This document shows positions 25,202 through 34,627 of a stretch of 64,000 nucleotides of DNA, one piece after another. Position 1 is the stretch's first letter. Each line of letters starts with the position of its first letter. The DNA is from DATEOR01 sp046734455 (GTDB lineage: Bacteria; Actinomycetota; Thermoleophilia; Gaiellales; Gaiellaceae), in assembly GCA_046734455.1 (NCBI GenBank), contig JBKPRJ010000028.1, forward strand, positions 12,086 through 76,085, in the 5' to 3' direction. A program made the position numbers and the translations under genes. Under the pieces are notes generated by a model that was given only the letters and a program-made list of their open reading frames with translations, was not told where the DNA came from and did no database searches.

Positions 25202-26673
25202 CAATGCGGGAACGGCAGGAAGGAAACCGCGTCCGTGGCGATGTCGAGCAGCGGCTGCGCTGCGATGAAGCTGCCGATGGTGACGACGACGGCGAGCGCG
25301 ACCGACGTTCCGAGGGCGAGCTCACGCGGCGGCGAGCCCCCGGCGGGCGCGACCCTGACCGCGGGCTGGAAATACATCGCGCGCACGACGCCGAGGTAGT
25401 AGTAGATGGAGACGACGGTTGCGATCGCCCCCACGACAGCGAGCCAGGCCCAGCCGCGATCGACCGCGGCCGAGAAGGCGTAGAACTTCCCGATGAAGAG
25501 GCCGGCAGGCGGCAGCCCGATGAAGCCGAACATGAAGAGCGTCATCGCGGCGCCCATGCCCGGGCGCTCCCAGCCCATCCCGGCTAGGCCTTCGAGCGTG
25601 ACGGGCCGGGCGAGCTCTCGCTCGCGCGCTGCGACGATGGCGAAGGCGCCGATGCTCATCGCGGCGTAGGAAATCAGGTAGTACATGAGCGCCCGTCCGC
25701 CAAGCGGGGTCGCAACGGCGACCGGCATGAGCAGGAAGCCCGCGTGCGAGATGCTCGAGTACGCGAGCATCCGTTTGACGTCGGTCTGCACGAGGGCGCC
25801 GAGATTCCCCCAGGCGAGCGAGATGCAGACGATGACGGCGAGCGAGATCGTCCAGAGGTTCTCCTGGGACGGGAACGCGGTCACGAGGAGCCGCATCGTC
25901 AGGACGAGAGCCGCGACCTTCGTCGCCGCCGACATGAACGCGGTCACCGGTGTCGGTGCGCCCTGGTAGACGTCTGGGGTCCACATGTGGAAGGGCGCGG
26001 CCGAGGCCTTGAAGGCCAGTCCCACGATGATCATCGCGAGGCCCGTGACGAGGAAGAGACTGTCAGCCTCGCCCGAGGCGTCGGCGATGTCTTCGAAGCC
26101 GATAACCCCGGTCGCGCCGTAGACGAACGCGCTTCCGAAGAGCAGGATCGCCGAGCCGAAGCTCCCGACGATCAGGTACTTGAGCCCGGCTTCCAACGAG
26201 GCCAGCTCTTCGATCGCGATCGCGCAGAGGATGTAGAGCGAGATCGAGAACCACTCGAGCCCGAGGAACATCGTCATCAGGTCGTCGGCCGAGACGAAGA
26301 AGCACATTCCCGCGGCCGCAGTGAGGAGGAGCGCGTAGTACTCACCCATCCGCTCGCGCAGGACGTACGCGTACGAGACGCCGACGGTGAGGAGACCGGA
26401 GCCGATGATGAGCACCTGGCCGAGCTCGGCGAGCCGGTCGCGGCGGAGGGCGTTCGCGACGATCGCGTTGCCCGTCTCGTCCATCTGGAAGAGGGCGATC
26501 GCGGCCGCACCCGCGCCGATGAAGCACCCGATCGAGACGAACGCGCAGAAGTGTCTTCTCCAGCCGTGCGGCAGGAAGAGCGGAATAAGGAGGCAGATCG
26601 TTGCGCCGCCGAGGAGGACGAGCTCCGGCGAGAGCGCGCCCCAATCGATCGACGGGGTCGGGAACGACGTCAC
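25201..26673 (-). CDS. nuoN: NADH-quinone oxidoreductase subunit N
   Basis: 490-aa antiporter-like membrane subunit of complex I with about 14 helices. Conserved positions include LGLEWFSISLYIL, GLAFKASAAPFHMWTPDVYQGAPTPV with the proton-channel lysine region, and YSSISHAGFLL. It forms part of the proton-pumping arm with NuoL and NuoM. GTG start overlaps the nuoM stop (GTGA). Last of the fourteen nuo genes, but the chain continues into the flavoprotein gene. Confidence 0.96.
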   Translation of the reverse strand: MTSFPTPSIDWGALSPELVLLGGATICLLIPLFLPHGWRRHFCAFVSIGCFIGAGAAAIALFQMDETGNAIVANALRRDRLAELGQVLIIGSGLLTVGVSYAYVLRERMGEYYALLLTAAAGMCFFVSADDLMTMFLGLEWFSISLYILCAIAIEELASLEAGLKYLIVGSFGSAILLFGSAFVYGATGVIGFEDIADASGEADSLFLVTGLAMIIVGLAFKASAAPFHMWTPDVYQGAPTPVTAFMSAATKVAALVLTMRLLVTAFPSQENLWTISLAVIVCISLAWGNLGALVQTDVKRMLAYSSISHAGFLLMPVAVATPLGGRALMYYLISYAAMSIGAFAIVAARERELARPVTLEGLAGMGWERPGMGAAMTLFMFGFIGLPPAGLFIGKFYAFSAAVDRGWAWLAVVGAIATVVSIYYYLGVVRAMYFQPAVRVAPAGGSPPRELALGTSVALAVVVTIGSFIAAQPLLDIATDAVSFLPFPH

Positions 26674-28121
26674 GGCGCCGCCTCGAACTGCGAGCCGACA
26701 GTGCCGGCCGGTCTGCCGCCGAAGGAGTGGTCGGTGATCGCGGCGGGCCAGAACGAGAGCGCGAGCAGGACGGCGACGAGCGGGACGATGATGCTGATCT
26801 CGGCCGGGCGGAGGTCGAGTGCCGCCTCGGTGATCGTCGGGCCCGGGTTCCTGTGCAGGACCGCCGAGATCAGTCTCAGCATGTACATGGCCGCGAGCAC
26901 GATCGCGACGGCGCCCGCGACCGCCCAGCCCCAGCCGCGCGTGAAGATCCCGTTCAGGATCAGGAACTCCCCGGCGAACGCGCTCGACCCCGGCACTGCG
27001 AGCGCGATCACCCCGGTCGTGATCAACACCGTGGCGAGGACCGGCCGGCCGCGCGCCATTCCGCCGAGGAGCGCGAGGTTCCCGGTCGCGGCGCGCCGTT
27101 CGACGGCGCCGGCCAGCAGGAAGAGCGCTGCGGAGATGAGGCCGTGCGTGACCATCTGCAGAAGGGCGCCGGAGATGCCCGAGTCGTTCACGGCGAAGAG
27201 GCCGATCACGATCAGGTTCATCTGCGCGAGGCTCGAGTAGGCGATGACACCGCGGATGTCCGGCGCGCGGAAGGCCAACAGCGACCCGTAGACGAGCCCG
27301 ATCGTCGCGAGCACCAGGATGACTGTCCGCCAGTCCGCGACGACTCCGGGGAAGAACACGAGCCCGATCCGGAGGAAGCCGTACGTGGCCGCCTTCGAGA
27401 TGACGCCAGAGAGGATCGCCGCCACCTCCGGCGGCGATTCGCGGTAGGCGTCGGGCAGCCAGCCGTGGAAGGGCCAGAGAGGCGCCTTCACTGCGAAGGC
27501 GGCCGCGAAGCCCAGGAAGATCCACGTGCTTCCGTTCTCGCCGATGGCCCGCATGTCGAAGGTTCCGGCCGAGAGGCCGAGCGCGATCACGGAGATGAGC
27601 ATGAGCAGCGAGCCCGCGAGCGTGTAGACGACGAACTTGATCGTCGCGCCGACGCGACCCGCTCCGCCCCAGACGCCGATGGCGATGTAGAGCGGGATCA
27701 TCATCGCTTCCCAGAAGACGTAGAACAGGAGCAGGTCCTGGGCGGTGAAGACCCCGACCGTCGCGCCTTCGAGGAAGAGCAGGAGCCCGAGGTAGGCGCC
27801 CATGCGCTCACGCCCCGACCAGAAGCCGTACGCGATCGCGGCCGTCGACACGACGACCGTCAGCCCGACGAGCCAGAGCGAGAAGTCGTAGAGGCCGACC
27901 GTGTAGGAGACGCCGAGATCCGAGAACCAGGAGTGGGACGCGGAGTCCTGGAGGCCGGCGTCTCCGTAGTCGAAGTTGAGCGCTCTGTTCACCCAGATCA
28001 CGAGCTCGGCGAGCGCGACGAGGAGTGCCGTTCCTCCCGCTGCTCGCGCCGTCGGCCAGGGCACGATCCACACGAAGAGGGCGCCGGCCATCGGAAGGAA
28101 GATGAGGAGCGAGGTCAGCAC
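26670..28121 (-). CDS. nuoM: NADH-quinone oxidoreductase subunit M
   Basis: 483-aa antiporter-like complex I subunit. Recognised by LLLFYVFWEAMMIPLYI with the channel glutamate, FAVKAPLWPFHGWLPDAYRE, and YSSLAQMNLIVIGLF. About 14 transmembrane helices. GTG start 2 bases after the nuoL stop; GTGA overlap with nuoN. Confidence 0.96.
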   Translation of the reverse strand: MLTSLLIFLPMAGALFVWIVPWPTARAAGGTALLVALAELVIWVNRALNFDYGDAGLQDSASHSWFSDLGVSYTVGLYDFSLWLVGLTVVVSTAAIAYGFWSGRERMGAYLGLLLFLEGATVGVFTAQDLLLFYVFWEAMMIPLYIAIGVWGGAGRVGATIKFVVYTLAGSLLMLISVIALGLSAGTFDMRAIGENGSTWIFLGFAAAFAVKAPLWPFHGWLPDAYRESPPEVAAILSGVISKAATYGFLRIGLVFFPGVVADWRTVILVLATIGLVYGSLLAFRAPDIRGVIAYSSLAQMNLIVIGLFAVNDSGISGALLQMVTHGLISAALFLLAGAVERRAATGNLALLGGMARGRPVLATVLITTGVIALAVPGSSAFAGEFLILNGIFTRGWGWAVAGAVAIVLAAMYMLRLISAVLHRNPGPTITEAALDLRPAEISIIVPLVAVLLALSFWPAAITDHSFGGRPAGTVGSQFEAAP

Positions 28122-28123
28122 GG

Positions 28124-30022
28124 CTACGTGACCACGATGAAGACGATGGCGAGGACGGCGAGACCGGCGGCGAGGGCGAAGGCGTACTCGCGGACGTAGC
28201 CGCTCTGGAGGGAGGAGAGACGGCGCGACGCGGCACGCACGCTCGACCCGAGCTCCCCGAGCGAGGAGAGGAAAAGCGGCTGCTCGACGTAGCGCGTGAG
28301 GAAGACCGCCTTACGCGAGGCGGGCTCGTAGAACGCAAGGTCGTAGGCCTCGTCGAAGTAGAACTTGTGCTCGAGCGTCCGCGCGGTCCATGGCCAGCGC
28401 GTCCGTGTCTTTTCCGGCACGTCGCTGGCCCGCCCGTACCAGAGCCAGGCCAGCCAGATGCCCGCGACGGCCAGCGCGAGCGAGGCCACCACCGAGAACG
28501 TGAACGTGAGTCCGGTCGCCTCTTCCGCCGATTCCGCGACCGGTTCGAGCCACTGGTTGACGAGGTCCCAGCCCCACGGAACCTGGAGCCACCCGCCGAC
28601 GACCGAGAGGATGGCGAGGATCGCGACCGGCCAGGCCATCGCCAGCCCGCCCTCGAAGCGCTTCGTGTGGAGGTGCTCGCGGGCGAAGGGCGTCATCTCG
28701 CCCCAGAAGACGATGAAGAGCAGACGGAACGTGTAGAGCGCGGTCAGGAAGGCGCCGATCGCTCCGAAGGTCCAGAGGATCCACCCCAAAGTCCCCGCGT
28801 TCGCCGCCGCGCCGAGGATCGAGTCCTTGGAGAAGAACCCCGCGAAGGGTGGGATCGCCGCGAGCGCGAGGGCTCCGATCACGAAGGCGCGGTAGGTGAA
28901 CGGCAGCGCGCGCCCGAGCCCGCCCATGCGGCGGATGTCCTGCTCGTCGGAGAGGGCGTGGATGACGATGCCGGCCGCCATGAAGAGGAGCGCCTTGAAG
29001 AAGGCGTGCGTCATCAGATGGAACATCCCGGGGCCGTACGCCCCGAGCCCGACGGCGACGAACATGTAGCCGATCTGGCTCATCGTCGAGTAGGCGATGA
29101 CCCGCTTGATGTCCGTCTGCACGAGCGCGATGAGCCCGGCGAGGAGGATCGTGACTCCGCCCAGGATCCCCGCGAGGTCCTGGATATTCGGCGCCAGCTC
29201 GAACAGGACGTTCGTGCGGGCGATCAGGTAGACGCCGGCAGTCACCATCGTCGCTGCGTGGATGAGCGCGGAGACCGGGGTCGGGCCCTCCATCGCGTCC
29301 GGAAGCCAGGTGTGGAGGGGCACCTGTGCCGACTTGGCGACCGCGCCGCCGAGGAGGCCGAGTGCGATCAGCACGGCTGCGGCGCTCCCCTTCTCGACCA
29401 CGTCGGAGCGGAGGACCGCGTCGAACTCGACCGAGCCGGTGCGCTGGATGAGCAGGAAGATCGCGAGCGCGAAGGTCGCGTCGCCGAACGCGTTCATGAT
29501 GAACGCCTTCTTGCCGGCCGCCACGGCCGAGGCGCGGTGGTGCCAGAAGTTGATCAGGAGGTAGGAGCTGAGGCCGACCATGCCCCAGCCCGCGAGCAGG
29601 AGCACGAGGTTCCCGGCCTCGACGAGCAGGAGCATCGAGAAGACGAAGAGCGCCTTGTAGGCGTGGTAACGCCGTTCCTCCGCGTCCCCGGCCATGTAGC
29701 CGACGGCGTAGGCGAGGATGAGGAAGCCGACGCCGCTGACGACGAGCATCATGAAGACCGAGAGCGGGTCGATCTGGATCTCGGCGCCGATCTTCAGGTT
29801 GCCCGCCGAGAGCCACGTCCAGAGCGTCGAGGAGTGCGTTCGCTCCTCCGGGCTTTCGCCGAGCAGCACCGCGAAGACGACCACCGAGCAGACGAAGGAG
29901 ACGAGTGCCGAGCCGGCGGCCACGAAGCCGGCCACCGATCGGCTGATGCCCGTTCCCGCCAGGGCGATGAGCACGACCGCTGCCGCCGGGGCGAAGAGCG
30001 CGATCCAGGCGGCGGCGATCAT
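28124..30022 (-). CDS. nuoL: NADH-quinone oxidoreductase subunit L
   Basis: 632-aa distal antiporter-like subunit of complex I. Landmarks: FEGWGMVGLSSYLLINFW-like GWGMVGLSSYLLINFWH, AKSAQVPLHTWLPDAMEGPT, YSTMSQIGYMFVAVGLG. After the core of about 14 helices comes the lateral amphipathic helix and terminal helix region that brace the membrane arm. The ATG overlaps the nuoK stop as ATGA. Confidence 0.97.
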   Translation of the reverse strand: MIAAAWIALFAPAAAVVLIALAGTGISRSVAGFVAAGSALVSFVCSVVVFAVLLGESPEERTHSSTLWTWLSAGNLKIGAEIQIDPLSVFMMLVVSGVGFLILAYAVGYMAGDAEERRYHAYKALFVFSMLLLVEAGNLVLLLAGWGMVGLSSYLLINFWHHRASAVAAGKKAFIMNAFGDATFALAIFLLIQRTGSVEFDAVLRSDVVEKGSAAAVLIALGLLGGAVAKSAQVPLHTWLPDAMEGPTPVSALIHAATMVTAGVYLIARTNVLFELAPNIQDLAGILGGVTILLAGLIALVQTDIKRVIAYSTMSQIGYMFVAVGLGAYGPGMFHLMTHAFFKALLFMAAGIVIHALSDEQDIRRMGGLGRALPFTYRAFVIGALALAAIPPFAGFFSKDSILGAAANAGTLGWILWTFGAIGAFLTALYTFRLLFIVFWGEMTPFAREHLHTKRFEGGLAMAWPVAILAILSVVGGWLQVPWGWDLVNQWLEPVAESAEEATGLTFTFSVVASLALAVAGIWLAWLWYGRASDVPEKTRTRWPWTARTLEHKFYFDEAYDLAFYEPASRKAVFLTRYVEQPLFLSSLGELGSSVRAASRRLSSLQSGYVREYAFALAAGLAVLAIVFIVVT

Positions 30023-30327
30023 CCGCGCAGAGTCGTCAGCTTGTCGACGTCGAGATCGACGTGCCGGCGCGAGACGGCGACGATGAGGCCGAGGCCGACG
30101 ACCGCCTCCGCGGCGGCGACCACCATGACCGTCAGCGCGAAGATCTGTCCGCTGCCCGTGCCGGTCTGGCGCGCGAAGGCGATGAGGGCGAGGTTGCCCG
30201 CGTTCAGCATGATCTCGAGCGCGAGGAGGACGATCAGCGGGCTGCGGCGGATGAGCACGCCGAAGGCGCCCGTCGCGAAGAGGATCACGGAGAGGATCAG
30301 GTAGGCGGCGACGCCGGGACCGGGCAT
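30019..30327 (-). CDS. nuoK: NADH-quinone oxidoreductase subunit K
   Basis: 102 aa, three transmembrane helices, with the two membrane-embedded glutamates in LLALEIMLNAGNLAL and MVVAAAEAVVGLGLIV. Typical family length. ATG overlaps the nuoJ stop (TGATG) and its stop overlaps nuoL (ATGA). Confidence 0.96.
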   Translation of the reverse strand: MPGPGVAAYLILSVILFATGAFGVLIRRSPLIVLLALEIMLNAGNLALIAFARQTGTGSGQIFALTVMVVAAAEAVVGLGLIVAVSRRHVDLDVDKLTTLRG

Positions 30328-30857
30328 CAGGAGCGGCTCTCCCTGGGCACGGCGCTTCCGAGGATGACTCCTCCCACCGCGGCGACGAGCAGGATGATGG
30401 ACGTCACCTCGAAGGCGAGCAGGTGGTCGCCGAGGAAGAGCTGCCCGATCTGCGCGGGCGATCCGAAGCCGTCCTCGATCTCGGCCGAGGTCGAGAGCTG
30501 GTCGCCAGCCTTCATGGCGATGACGACGACGATCTCGACGGCGATCGCCGCCGCGGCCACGCTCGCCGCCAGGGACTGCAGGCTCGGTCTGCCCGCCCAC
30601 GGCGCGTCCGCGCGACCACCGAGGTAGGCGATGACGAAGAGGAACATGACCACGACCGCACCGGCGTAGACGAGCACCTGGGCGGCCGCGACGAACTCGG
30701 CGGCGAGGAGCAGGTAGAGCACGGCCAGCGAGGCGAGGTTCCCGATCAGCGCGAGGGCGCTGTAGAAGGGGTTCTGGAAGAGGACGACCGCGATGCCGGA
30801 GGTGAGGAGCGAGAGCGCCGCGAGCACCCACACGACCCAGACGATGAACTCCTCCAC
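30327..30857 (-). CDS. nuoJ: NADH-quinone oxidoreductase subunit J
   Basis: 176 aa, five helices, with the family segment NPFYSALALIGNLASLAVLY and YAGAVVVMFLFVI carrying the pi-bulge helix implicated in coupling. GTG at 30857 chosen because it overlaps the nuoI TAG stop by one base and places the first helix (IVWVVWVLAALSLLTSG) directly after the start. Confidence 0.95.
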   Translation of the reverse strand: MEEFIVWVVWVLAALSLLTSGIAVVLFQNPFYSALALIGNLASLAVLYLLLAAEFVAAAQVLVYAGAVVVMFLFVIAYLGGRADAPWAGRPSLQSLAASVAAAAIAVEIVVVIAMKAGDQLSTSAEIEDGFGSPAQIGQLFLGDHLLAFEVTSIILLVAAVGGVILGSAVPRESRS

Positions 30858-31354
30858 TAGGACTCCTTCCTCCACACGGACACAGGCGTGTCGTAGAGGT
30901 CGCGGTCGGCGACCGGGACGCGCTTCACCGGCGGGGCGAGCAGCATGTCCTTCGTGTAGATGAGATCGTCGCGTGAATACTCCGAGAGCTCGTATTCGGC
31001 TTCGAGCGTGATCGCATCGAAGGGGCACGCGAGCTCGCAGTAGCCACAGAAGATGCAGCGCGAGAGGTTGATCTCGTAGATCCGCGCGTAGCGCTCGCCG
31101 GGCGAGACGCGGTTGTCGGCGGTGTTCTCGGCTGCCACGACGCGGATGCAGTCGGCCGGGCAGGCCGCCGCGCAGAGCGAGCAGCCGACGCACTTCTCTA
31201 GGCCGTTCTCGTGTCGCCAGAGGCGGTGCCGGCCGCGGAAGCGCGGATAGACCGGGCGCTTGTACTCCGGGTACTGCTGCGTGATCGGCTTCTTGAAGAT
31301 CTGCCGGAACGTGACGGCGAAGCCTTTGAGTGAGTCGAACGGCTGCGGGCTCAT
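30857..31354 (-). CDS. nuoI: NADH-quinone oxidoreductase subunit I
   Basis: 165-aa peripheral-arm subunit carrying two 4Fe-4S clusters (N6a/N6b) with ligands in CVGCSLCAAACPADCI and CIFCGYCELACPFDAI. N-terminal amphipathic segment (FAVTFRQIFKKPITQQYPEY) sits on the membrane. ATGA overlap with the nuoH stop. Confidence 0.97.
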   Translation of the reverse strand: MSPQPFDSLKGFAVTFRQIFKKPITQQYPEYKRPVYPRFRGRHRLWRHENGLEKCVGCSLCAAACPADCIRVVAAENTADNRVSPGERYARIYEINLSRCIFCGYCELACPFDAITLEAEYELSEYSRDDLIYTKDMLLAPPVKRVPVADRDLYDTPVSVWRKES

Positions 31355-32346
31355 ACGAGGGCCACCAGGATCGCGGTCACGAGGGCGTTCAGCGTCGCGA
31401 CGGGGAGGAGCACCTTCCAGCCGAAGCGCATGAGCTGGTCGTACCGAAGGCGCGGGAGCGTGGCCCGCAGCCAGATGAAGACGAAGAGGAAGGCACCGAG
31501 CTTGATCAGGAACCAGATCGGCCCCGGCAGCCAGGGTCCGCCCCAGCCGCCGAAGAACAGCGTCACCGCGAGTCCCGAGAGCGTGATCATGTTGATGTAC
31601 TCAGCCGTCGAGTAGAGCCCGAAGCGCATGCCGCTGTACTCGGTGTGGTAGCCGGCGACGAGCTCCTGCTCGGCCTCGGGGAGGTCGAAGGGCGGCCGGT
31701 TCGTCTCCGCGATCCCGGCGACGAAGAAGACGAGGAGCCCGACGAACTGCGGCGCCGCAAACCAGATCGTCTCCTGCTGCTTCTCGGCGATGTCGACGAG
31801 CGAAAGCGACTGGCCCATGATCACCACGCCGAGCACCGAGAGCGCGAGCGACACCTCATAGGAGACGAGCTGCGCGGCCGTGCGCATCGAGCCGAGCAGC
31901 GAGTACTTCGACTCGCTCGCCCAGCCTCCGACGAGGAAGGCGTAGATGCCGATCGCCCCGAGCGCGAAGATCAGGAGCAGGCCGATGGAGACATTGGCGA
32001 TCCAGCCGGTGATGTCGTAGTCGCCGACGTGCCAGACGCCGCCGAATGGAATGACGCTGAAGGCGGCCAGTGCGGTGAAGCCCGCGACCGCGGGGGCGGC
32101 GATGTAGAGGAAGTCGATCGCGCTCGCCGGGAAGAAGCTCTCCTTGCGCAGGAGCTTCACGAGGTCGGCGATCGGCTGCAGGAGGCCGAAGGGGCCGGCC
32201 CGGTTCGGGCCGTAGCGCAGCTGCATCCGTCCGAGCAGCTTGCGCTCGAGCCAGGTCGAGTACGCGAATGCGGCCATGACGAGGTTGATGACGACGAGCG
32301 CCTTGATCACGTCGATCCACCACGGCTGATTGAGGTTTCCGTCCAT
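31351..32346 (-). CDS. nuoH: NADH-quinone oxidoreductase subunit H
   Basis: 331-aa membrane subunit forming the quinone-access region. Landmarks: YGPNRAGPFGLLQPIADLVK, FFPASAIDFLYIAAP and ETNRPPFDLPEAEQELVAGY, where the E-x-x-R-x-P-F-D-x-x-E motif is intact. About 8 helices. TGATG overlap with nuoG. Confidence 0.97.
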   Translation of the reverse strand: MDGNLNQPWWIDVIKALVVINLVMAAFAYSTWLERKLLGRMQLRYGPNRAGPFGLLQPIADLVKLLRKESFFPASAIDFLYIAAPAVAGFTALAAFSVIPFGGVWHVGDYDITGWIANVSIGLLLIFALGAIGIYAFLVGGWASESKYSLLGSMRTAAQLVSYEVSLALSVLGVVIMGQSLSLVDIAEKQQETIWFAAPQFVGLLVFFVAGIAETNRPPFDLPEAEQELVAGYHTEYSGMRFGLYSTAEYINMITLSGLAVTLFFGGWGGPWLPGPIWFLIKLGAFLFVFIWLRATLPRLRYDQLMRFGWKVLLPVATLNALVTAILVALV

Positions 32347-34514
32347 CAGCCGCCCGTCACCTGGACGCGGTCGTGCAGGCCCTCGGCGTGCTCGGACGGG
32401 ATCCGGACGACGCCCGCGCGCAGGCGTCGGTTCACGCGCGCCCGGAGCGTCTTGCTGGTGCCGTTCGACTGCACGATGACGTCGGCGCCGGGCTCGATCC
32501 CGCGCTTGACGGCGTCCTCGTAGGCGAGCTCGACCTCGGCCACGGGGCGCTGGAACTGGAGCTGCTCGACGCGCTCGACGGCCGGGCCGGTGAAGAGCGA
32601 GCGGTAGCGGACGAGCGCGAGGCCCGGTCCGCTTCCCCTGGGAGCCGTGGCCTTGGGCGTGGAGTCGGCGGGCTCTGCGGCTTCGGTCTCGGGGAGCGGG
32701 GCGTGGTCCTCGGGCAGCATCCCCGGCCAGGGGTCGACGTCGACGCCGAAGCGAGCGGCGAGCTGGGCGAAGAAGACGAGCTCGTCCTCATTCGGCGGGG
32801 CGACCGTGCGGCGCTGCCGCTGCGGCCGGCCTTCGAGGTTCACCGTCGTCCCGTCCCGCTCGAGGTAGCTCGTGCCCGGGACGACGAGATGGGACCAGAG
32901 CGTTCCCTCCGATTCGAACATCGCAGTCGTGAGGACGAACTTCGCGCGCTCGGCCAGCTCGCGAACGGCCGGTCTCCCCGCAGCCTCGTCACCGGAGACG
33001 ATCAGCGCGCCGATCTCGCCTGCGGGCACCGAGCCGGGCTCCCCCCAGGCGGAGGCGACCCCGCGCCCGTTCGGCGTGCGGGGGAGGAAGTAGACGGACG
33101 CCTTCGGGCCGAGGCTCTCTGCCAGTGCGATCGCATGGGCCCCACCGGTGGGATCGTCCTCCGACCAGACGATCGCGACGCGGTCGGCGCCGTCGATGCT
33201 TGCTTTCGCATCGCTGAGCTCGGACGCCGGGCTCTCAGTGCGGAGCTGGGCTGCCGCCCAGGCCGCGCTTCCCGGCCGAAGCGCGACCGAGCCGGCAGGG
33301 TTCAGCGTGATCACCTCGGCGCCTCCACGGCGCGCGGCGCGCAGCCAGAGGTCGAGCACCGGCGCGCGCTCGACGACGGGCTCGTCGCCGAAGACCAGGC
33401 AGACGTCGGCGTCGCGGATCGCCGAGATCGGAGCGCGGAAGCGGTCGAGGCTGGGATGGAAGATGTCGGGCAGGAGGGCGCTGCCCCCGCCGAGCCCCTC
33501 CTTCACGAGTCGGCTGATCGCCGTGACCTCCTCGACGGTCTCGCTGCCCGAGAAGGCGACGACGACGGGCCCGCCTGCCTCCTCGAGCCCGCGCTCCGCC
33601 TCGTCGACGGCCTCCTCCCAGGAAACTGGCTCGAAGCCGCGCCGGCGCACGCGGCGCCGCGGGACCGTGATCCGGTCTTCCGCCTGCAGGTGCGAGTACG
33701 CGAACCGCCCTTTGTCGCAGAGCCAGCCCTCGTCCACCTCCGCGTGGTTGCGGGAGAGGATGCGCTGCACCTTGCCCTCGCGCGTGGTTGTCCAGGTGTT
33801 GCAACCGACCGGGCAGAGACCGCACACGGTGGGCACGTTCTGGATCTCCCATGGCCGCGCGCGGAAGCGATACGTCGTCGACGTGAGGGCGCCGACCGGG
33901 CAGAGCTCGAGGACGTTGCCGGAGAAGTGCGCCCGGTAGGGCTCGTCTTCGAAGGTGGCGATGATCGAGCCGGCGCCGCGGTTGATCGCAACGAGCTGGC
34001 CGTCCTCGGCGACGGTCTCCGAAAAGCGCGTGCAGCGGTAACAGAGGATGCAGCGCTCGCGGTCGAGCGCGATCAGCGGTGAGACCGGGATCGGCTTGTC
34101 GAAGGTGCGCTTGGGGAACCGCATGCGCGTCGCGCCGGGGCCCCAGCGGAACGTCAGGTCCTGGAGGGGGCATTCGCCGCCCTTGTCACAGTCCGGGCAG
34201 TCGAGTGGATGGTTGATGAGGATGAACTCGAGCACCGCGTTCTGGCCCTCGGCCGCCTTGGCGCTCGTCTGCGCCGTCGAGAGGACGAGCCCGTCCTGGG
34301 CCGTGAGGGTGCAGGCGGCCTGGAGCTTCGGCATGCCCTCGACCTCGCAGAGGCACATGCGGCAGGCGCCGACGGGCGCGCCGAGCCGCGGCTCGTAACA
34401 GAAGACCGGGATCTCGATGCCGGCCTCGAGCGCGGTCTCCACCAGCCCCTGGCCCTTAGGGACCTGGATCTCGCGGCCGTCGATGGTGACGGTGACGAGC
34501 TCGGGAGCGCTCAT
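32346..34514 (-). CDS. nuoG: NADH-quinone oxidoreductase subunit G
   Basis: 722-aa peripheral-arm subunit. N-terminal 2Fe-2S ligands (FCYEPRLGAPVGACRMCLC), His/Cys cluster HPLDCPDCDKGGECPLQ, 4Fe-4S ligands in CILCYRCTRFSE and ELCPVGALT, plus the extra cluster site CGLCPVGCN and CDKGRF retained from molybdopterin enzymes (cluster N7). The C-terminal half is molybdopterin-oxidoreductase-like. N7 occurs only in some bacteria. Starts inside the stop of a 38-aa frame (ATGA). Confidence 0.96.
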   Translation of the reverse strand: MSAPELVTVTIDGREIQVPKGQGLVETALEAGIEIPVFCYEPRLGAPVGACRMCLCEVEGMPKLQAACTLTAQDGLVLSTAQTSAKAAEGQNAVLEFILINHPLDCPDCDKGGECPLQDLTFRWGPGATRMRFPKRTFDKPIPVSPLIALDRERCILCYRCTRFSETVAEDGQLVAINRGAGSIIATFEDEPYRAHFSGNVLELCPVGALTSTTYRFRARPWEIQNVPTVCGLCPVGCNTWTTTREGKVQRILSRNHAEVDEGWLCDKGRFAYSHLQAEDRITVPRRRVRRRGFEPVSWEEAVDEAERGLEEAGGPVVVAFSGSETVEEVTAISRLVKEGLGGGSALLPDIFHPSLDRFRAPISAIRDADVCLVFGDEPVVERAPVLDLWLRAARRGGAEVITLNPAGSVALRPGSAAWAAAQLRTESPASELSDAKASIDGADRVAIVWSEDDPTGGAHAIALAESLGPKASVYFLPRTPNGRGVASAWGEPGSVPAGEIGALIVSGDEAAGRPAVRELAERAKFVLTTAMFESEGTLWSHLVVPGTSYLERDGTTVNLEGRPQRQRRTVAPPNEDELVFFAQLAARFGVDVDPWPGMLPEDHAPLPETEAAEPADSTPKATAPRGSGPGLALVRYRSLFTGPAVERVEQLQFQRPVAEVELAYEDAVKRGIEPGADVIVQSNGTSKTLRARVNRRLRAGVVRIPSEHAEGLHDRVQVTGG

Positions 34515-34627
34515 CGGCTCAGTTCCTCGACGAACCGCGCCTCCCGCGTGCGCGGAAGGGCGGTACGCTCGAAGCGGGTGGTGGTCTGGGGTGGCCCCGC
34601 TGGACTCGTCTGAAACGGCCTTGTCAC
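34511..34627 (-). CDS. Candidate 38-aa small protein between nuoF and nuoG
   Basis: Begins with GTG overlapping the nuoF stop (GTGA) and ends with TGA overlapping the nuoG ATG (ATGA), the same 4-base couplings seen through the rest of the operon. The peptide is short, basic and rich in T, P and R (MTRPFQTSPAG at the start, TREARFVEELSR at the end), with no helix long enough to span a membrane. Without it nuoF and nuoG would be separated by 109 bases, the only real gap in the operon. It could be an accessory subunit, a coupling leader peptide or a relic. No family recognised. Confidence 0.5.
   Translation of the reverse strand: MTRPFQTSPAGPPQTTTRFERTALPRTREARFVEELSR

Noticed and set aside
26601..28199. 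A 532-codon plus-strand frame opposite nuoM
   Set aside because: Highly charged repetitive translation complementary to membrane-helix codons; nuoM is unambiguous.
28367..30304. A 645-codon plus-strand frame opposite nuoL
   Set aside because: Shadow of nuoL codons; charged low-complexity translation with no recognisable fold.
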